From assembly GCF_022344005.1 (NCBI RefSeq), contig NZ_CP092190.1, forward strand, positions 186,001 through 250,000: a DNA stretch of 64,000 bases, in the 5' to 3' direction. The translations under genes and the position numbers were made by a program. The DNA comes from Deinococcus sp. KNUC1210. GTDB lineage: Bacteria; Deinococcota; Deinococci; Deinococcales; Deinococcaceae. Position 1 is the first letter of the stretch, and every line of letters starts with the position of its first letter. Below, piece after piece: positions 61,866 through 64,000 of the stretch. The notes beneath the pieces were generated by a model that was given only the letters and a program-made list of their open reading frames with translations, searched no databases and had not been told where the DNA came from.

Positions 61866-63259
<1,394 letters not shown>

Positions 63260-63432
63260 AGAAATAGTGTACGACAGACGCTAAGGCTGGGTCGGCAGGT
63301 GATGGAGACCGTTCCGTGCCCAGTGACAAATGGCCTGGACACTCCAGGCGGGTACGTTAGGGTAGAAGGTGAAAGGTATAAATTGTACTTCTCCAATCTT
63401 GGGAATGGGCCCGCCTTTTACCTCGGAGAAAG

Positions 63433-63441
63433 TGTTAGAAT
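63433..63441 (+). promoter_or_regulatory. Possible extended -10 promoter upstream of the 101-residue protein gene
   Basis: TGT followed by TAGAAT (extended -10). The start would be near 63448, leaving a 36-nt leader with a strong AAGGAGG site. No good -35 is seen. Confidence 0.4.
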
Positions 63442-63483
63442 TTTCACATTGGAAGCGCTTCATCGTAGAAAGGAGGGGAACAC

Positions 63484-63789
63484 ATGCAACTGGTACAGCG
63501 AGGCCATGAATTCGAGTATCGCGACCGACAGGGTGTAGATCGCCTGGGTCAGGCCGACGTGTATGCCAGCAGCCAGGGCGACCGGGCGGTGTTGGTACTC
63601 AAAAACGTGGACGGCGGCATGGGCGGCAACGAACGTCTCACGCTGCTGGAAAATGCCCGCCGCGCCCTGCTGACGCTGGCTTCCTCGCTGCTCCCGTTTC
63701 TGGTGCCCCGCGCCACACTCCAGGTCTGGATACTGCGGCCCGATCCGCTGATGGAAGACCTGAAACCGCGTGCTCTGCTGCTGCCCTGA
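63484..63789 (+). CDS. Small uncharacterised protein
   Basis: A 101-residue protein: MQLVQRGHEFEYRDRQGVDRLGQADVYASSQGDRAVLVLKNV is strand-rich, then GGNERLTLLENARRALLTLASSLL is a helix and TLQVWILRPD a strand. I know no family. It has a consensus ribosome site (AAGGAGG, 7 nt before the ATG), unlike the leaderless genes nearby. A convergent partial gene follows with a shared hairpin. Confidence 0.65.
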   Translation: MQLVQRGHEFEYRDRQGVDRLGQADVYASSQGDRAVLVLKNVDGGMGGNERLTLLENARRALLTLASSLLPFLVPRATLQVWILRPDPLMEDLKPRALLLP

Positions 63790-63805
63790 CAGGGCACAGA
63801 AAGAC

Positions 63806-63841
63806 AGCAAAACAGCCTGCCAGAACGGAGGCTGTTTCGCT
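63806..63841. terminator. Bidirectional hairpin terminator
   Basis: A 9-bp stem AAACAGCCT with AGGCTGTTT (63810-63818 and 63829-63837), extended by 3 bp beyond one mismatch, between the convergent genes at the right end. Confidence 0.75.
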
Positions 63842-63869
63842 GTTTCCTTCGGCGTCGCCAGGAAGCGGG

Positions 63870-64000
63870 TTATTCCACCAGGTAGCGCAGGCCTTCCTTC
63901 AGTTCCACGCGCTCCAGCTCTGTTCTGGGCACCACCACATTGCGCCGCCAGGGCATCCATTCGGTCAGGCCGGTGCCCGAGCGCAGAAAGCCGCGCCTGC
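63870..64000 (-). CDS. C-terminal end of an unidentified protein (continues beyond window)
   Basis: The minus strand is open from the window edge to a TAA at 63872-63870, encoding 43 residues, including FLRSGTGLTEWMPWRRN and VVVPRTELERVELKEG. The start lies beyond 64000. Too little is visible to assign a family. Confidence 0.6.
   Translation of the reverse strand, partial: RRGFLRSGTGLTEWMPWRRNVVVPRTELERVELKEGLRYLVE

Noticed and set aside
63360..63430. TTCTCC and GGAGAA inverted repeat upstream of the 63484 gene
   Set aside because: Six-bp arms 30 nt apart in AT-rich DNA can occur by chance.

Overview
This is a GC-rich chromosomal window from a Deinococcus-type bacterium. The assignment rests on gene content: class I and class III glutamine synthetases side by side, DUF2239, DUF4034 and DUF1990-type proteins, a RecQ with tandem HRDC domains, and GlgB plus an alpha-glucan phosphorylase. 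It also rests on gene starts. More than twenty genes have a TANNNT-like -10 box ending only 5-8 nt before the start codon, the leaderless-mRNA arrangement known from Deinococcus. I see no rRNA, tRNA, insertion sequence, prophage or CRISPR array. Nearly all of the window is ordinary chromosomal metabolism and transport.

Layout. 1-8 kb: a partial Bcr/CflA transporter, a Bax-inhibitor-1 protein, lipoproteins, a three-gene operon (hexapeptide acyltransferase, MTHFSD-like protein, DinB-like protein), an alpha/beta hydrolase lacking its catalytic serine, an M23 peptidase and a Na+/H+ antiporter. 8.5-15.4 kb: a MarR regulator with a DHA2 multidrug pump, agmatine deiminase and N-carbamoylputrescine amidase (putrescine route) flanking a K+ channel, and two stress-type small proteins. 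15.5-21 kb: monooxygenase and VOC proteins, glgB, hisH and hisB. 21-30 kb: a BMP-type binding protein, a broken CoA-disulfide-reductase-like gene, DUF2239 with a striking palindromic operator, DUF4034, DUF1990, recQ and an M15 peptidase. 30-41.9 kb: EamA transporter, an HSP90-like/TPR gene pair, glgP, a small VOC protein, a P-loop protein, dxs with a lipoprotein, YbjQ and PspA. 42-54.8 kb: an MFS transporter, an Old Yellow Enzyme homologue, a peptide ABC transporter (dppA-dppB-dppC) and a branched-chain amino-acid ABC transporter (livJ, livHMGF). 55-64 kb: divergent glnA/glnN, an AAC(3)-like acetyltransferase, two flavin oxidoreductases including an FprA-type reductase, and small unknown genes.

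Working relationships. LivJHMGF, DppABC and the two glutamine synthetases make the right-hand 20 kb rich in amino-acid uptake and nitrogen assimilation. GlgB and GlgP belong to storage-glucan metabolism. Agmatine deiminase and N-carbamoylputrescine amidase perform successive steps from agmatine to putrescine. PspA, the Bax-inhibitor homologue, the HSP90-like protein and the small hydrophilic proteins suggest envelope and protein-stress functions.

Quality caveat. At least eight one-base frame disruptions, most in G or C runs, break otherwise well-conserved genes (agmatine deiminase, the FAD oxidoreductase three times, recQ twice, a VOC gene, livH). That pattern looks more like residual long-read assembly indels than real gene decay, so these genes should be treated as probably intact until the reads are checked. 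The most interesting leads are the duplicated TTACCCGGGTAA operator at the DUF2239 gene, the CTG-or-readthrough start of the MTHFSD-like gene, the tandem duplication separating hisB from hisH, the HSP90-like/TPR pair, and the serine-less hydrolase.
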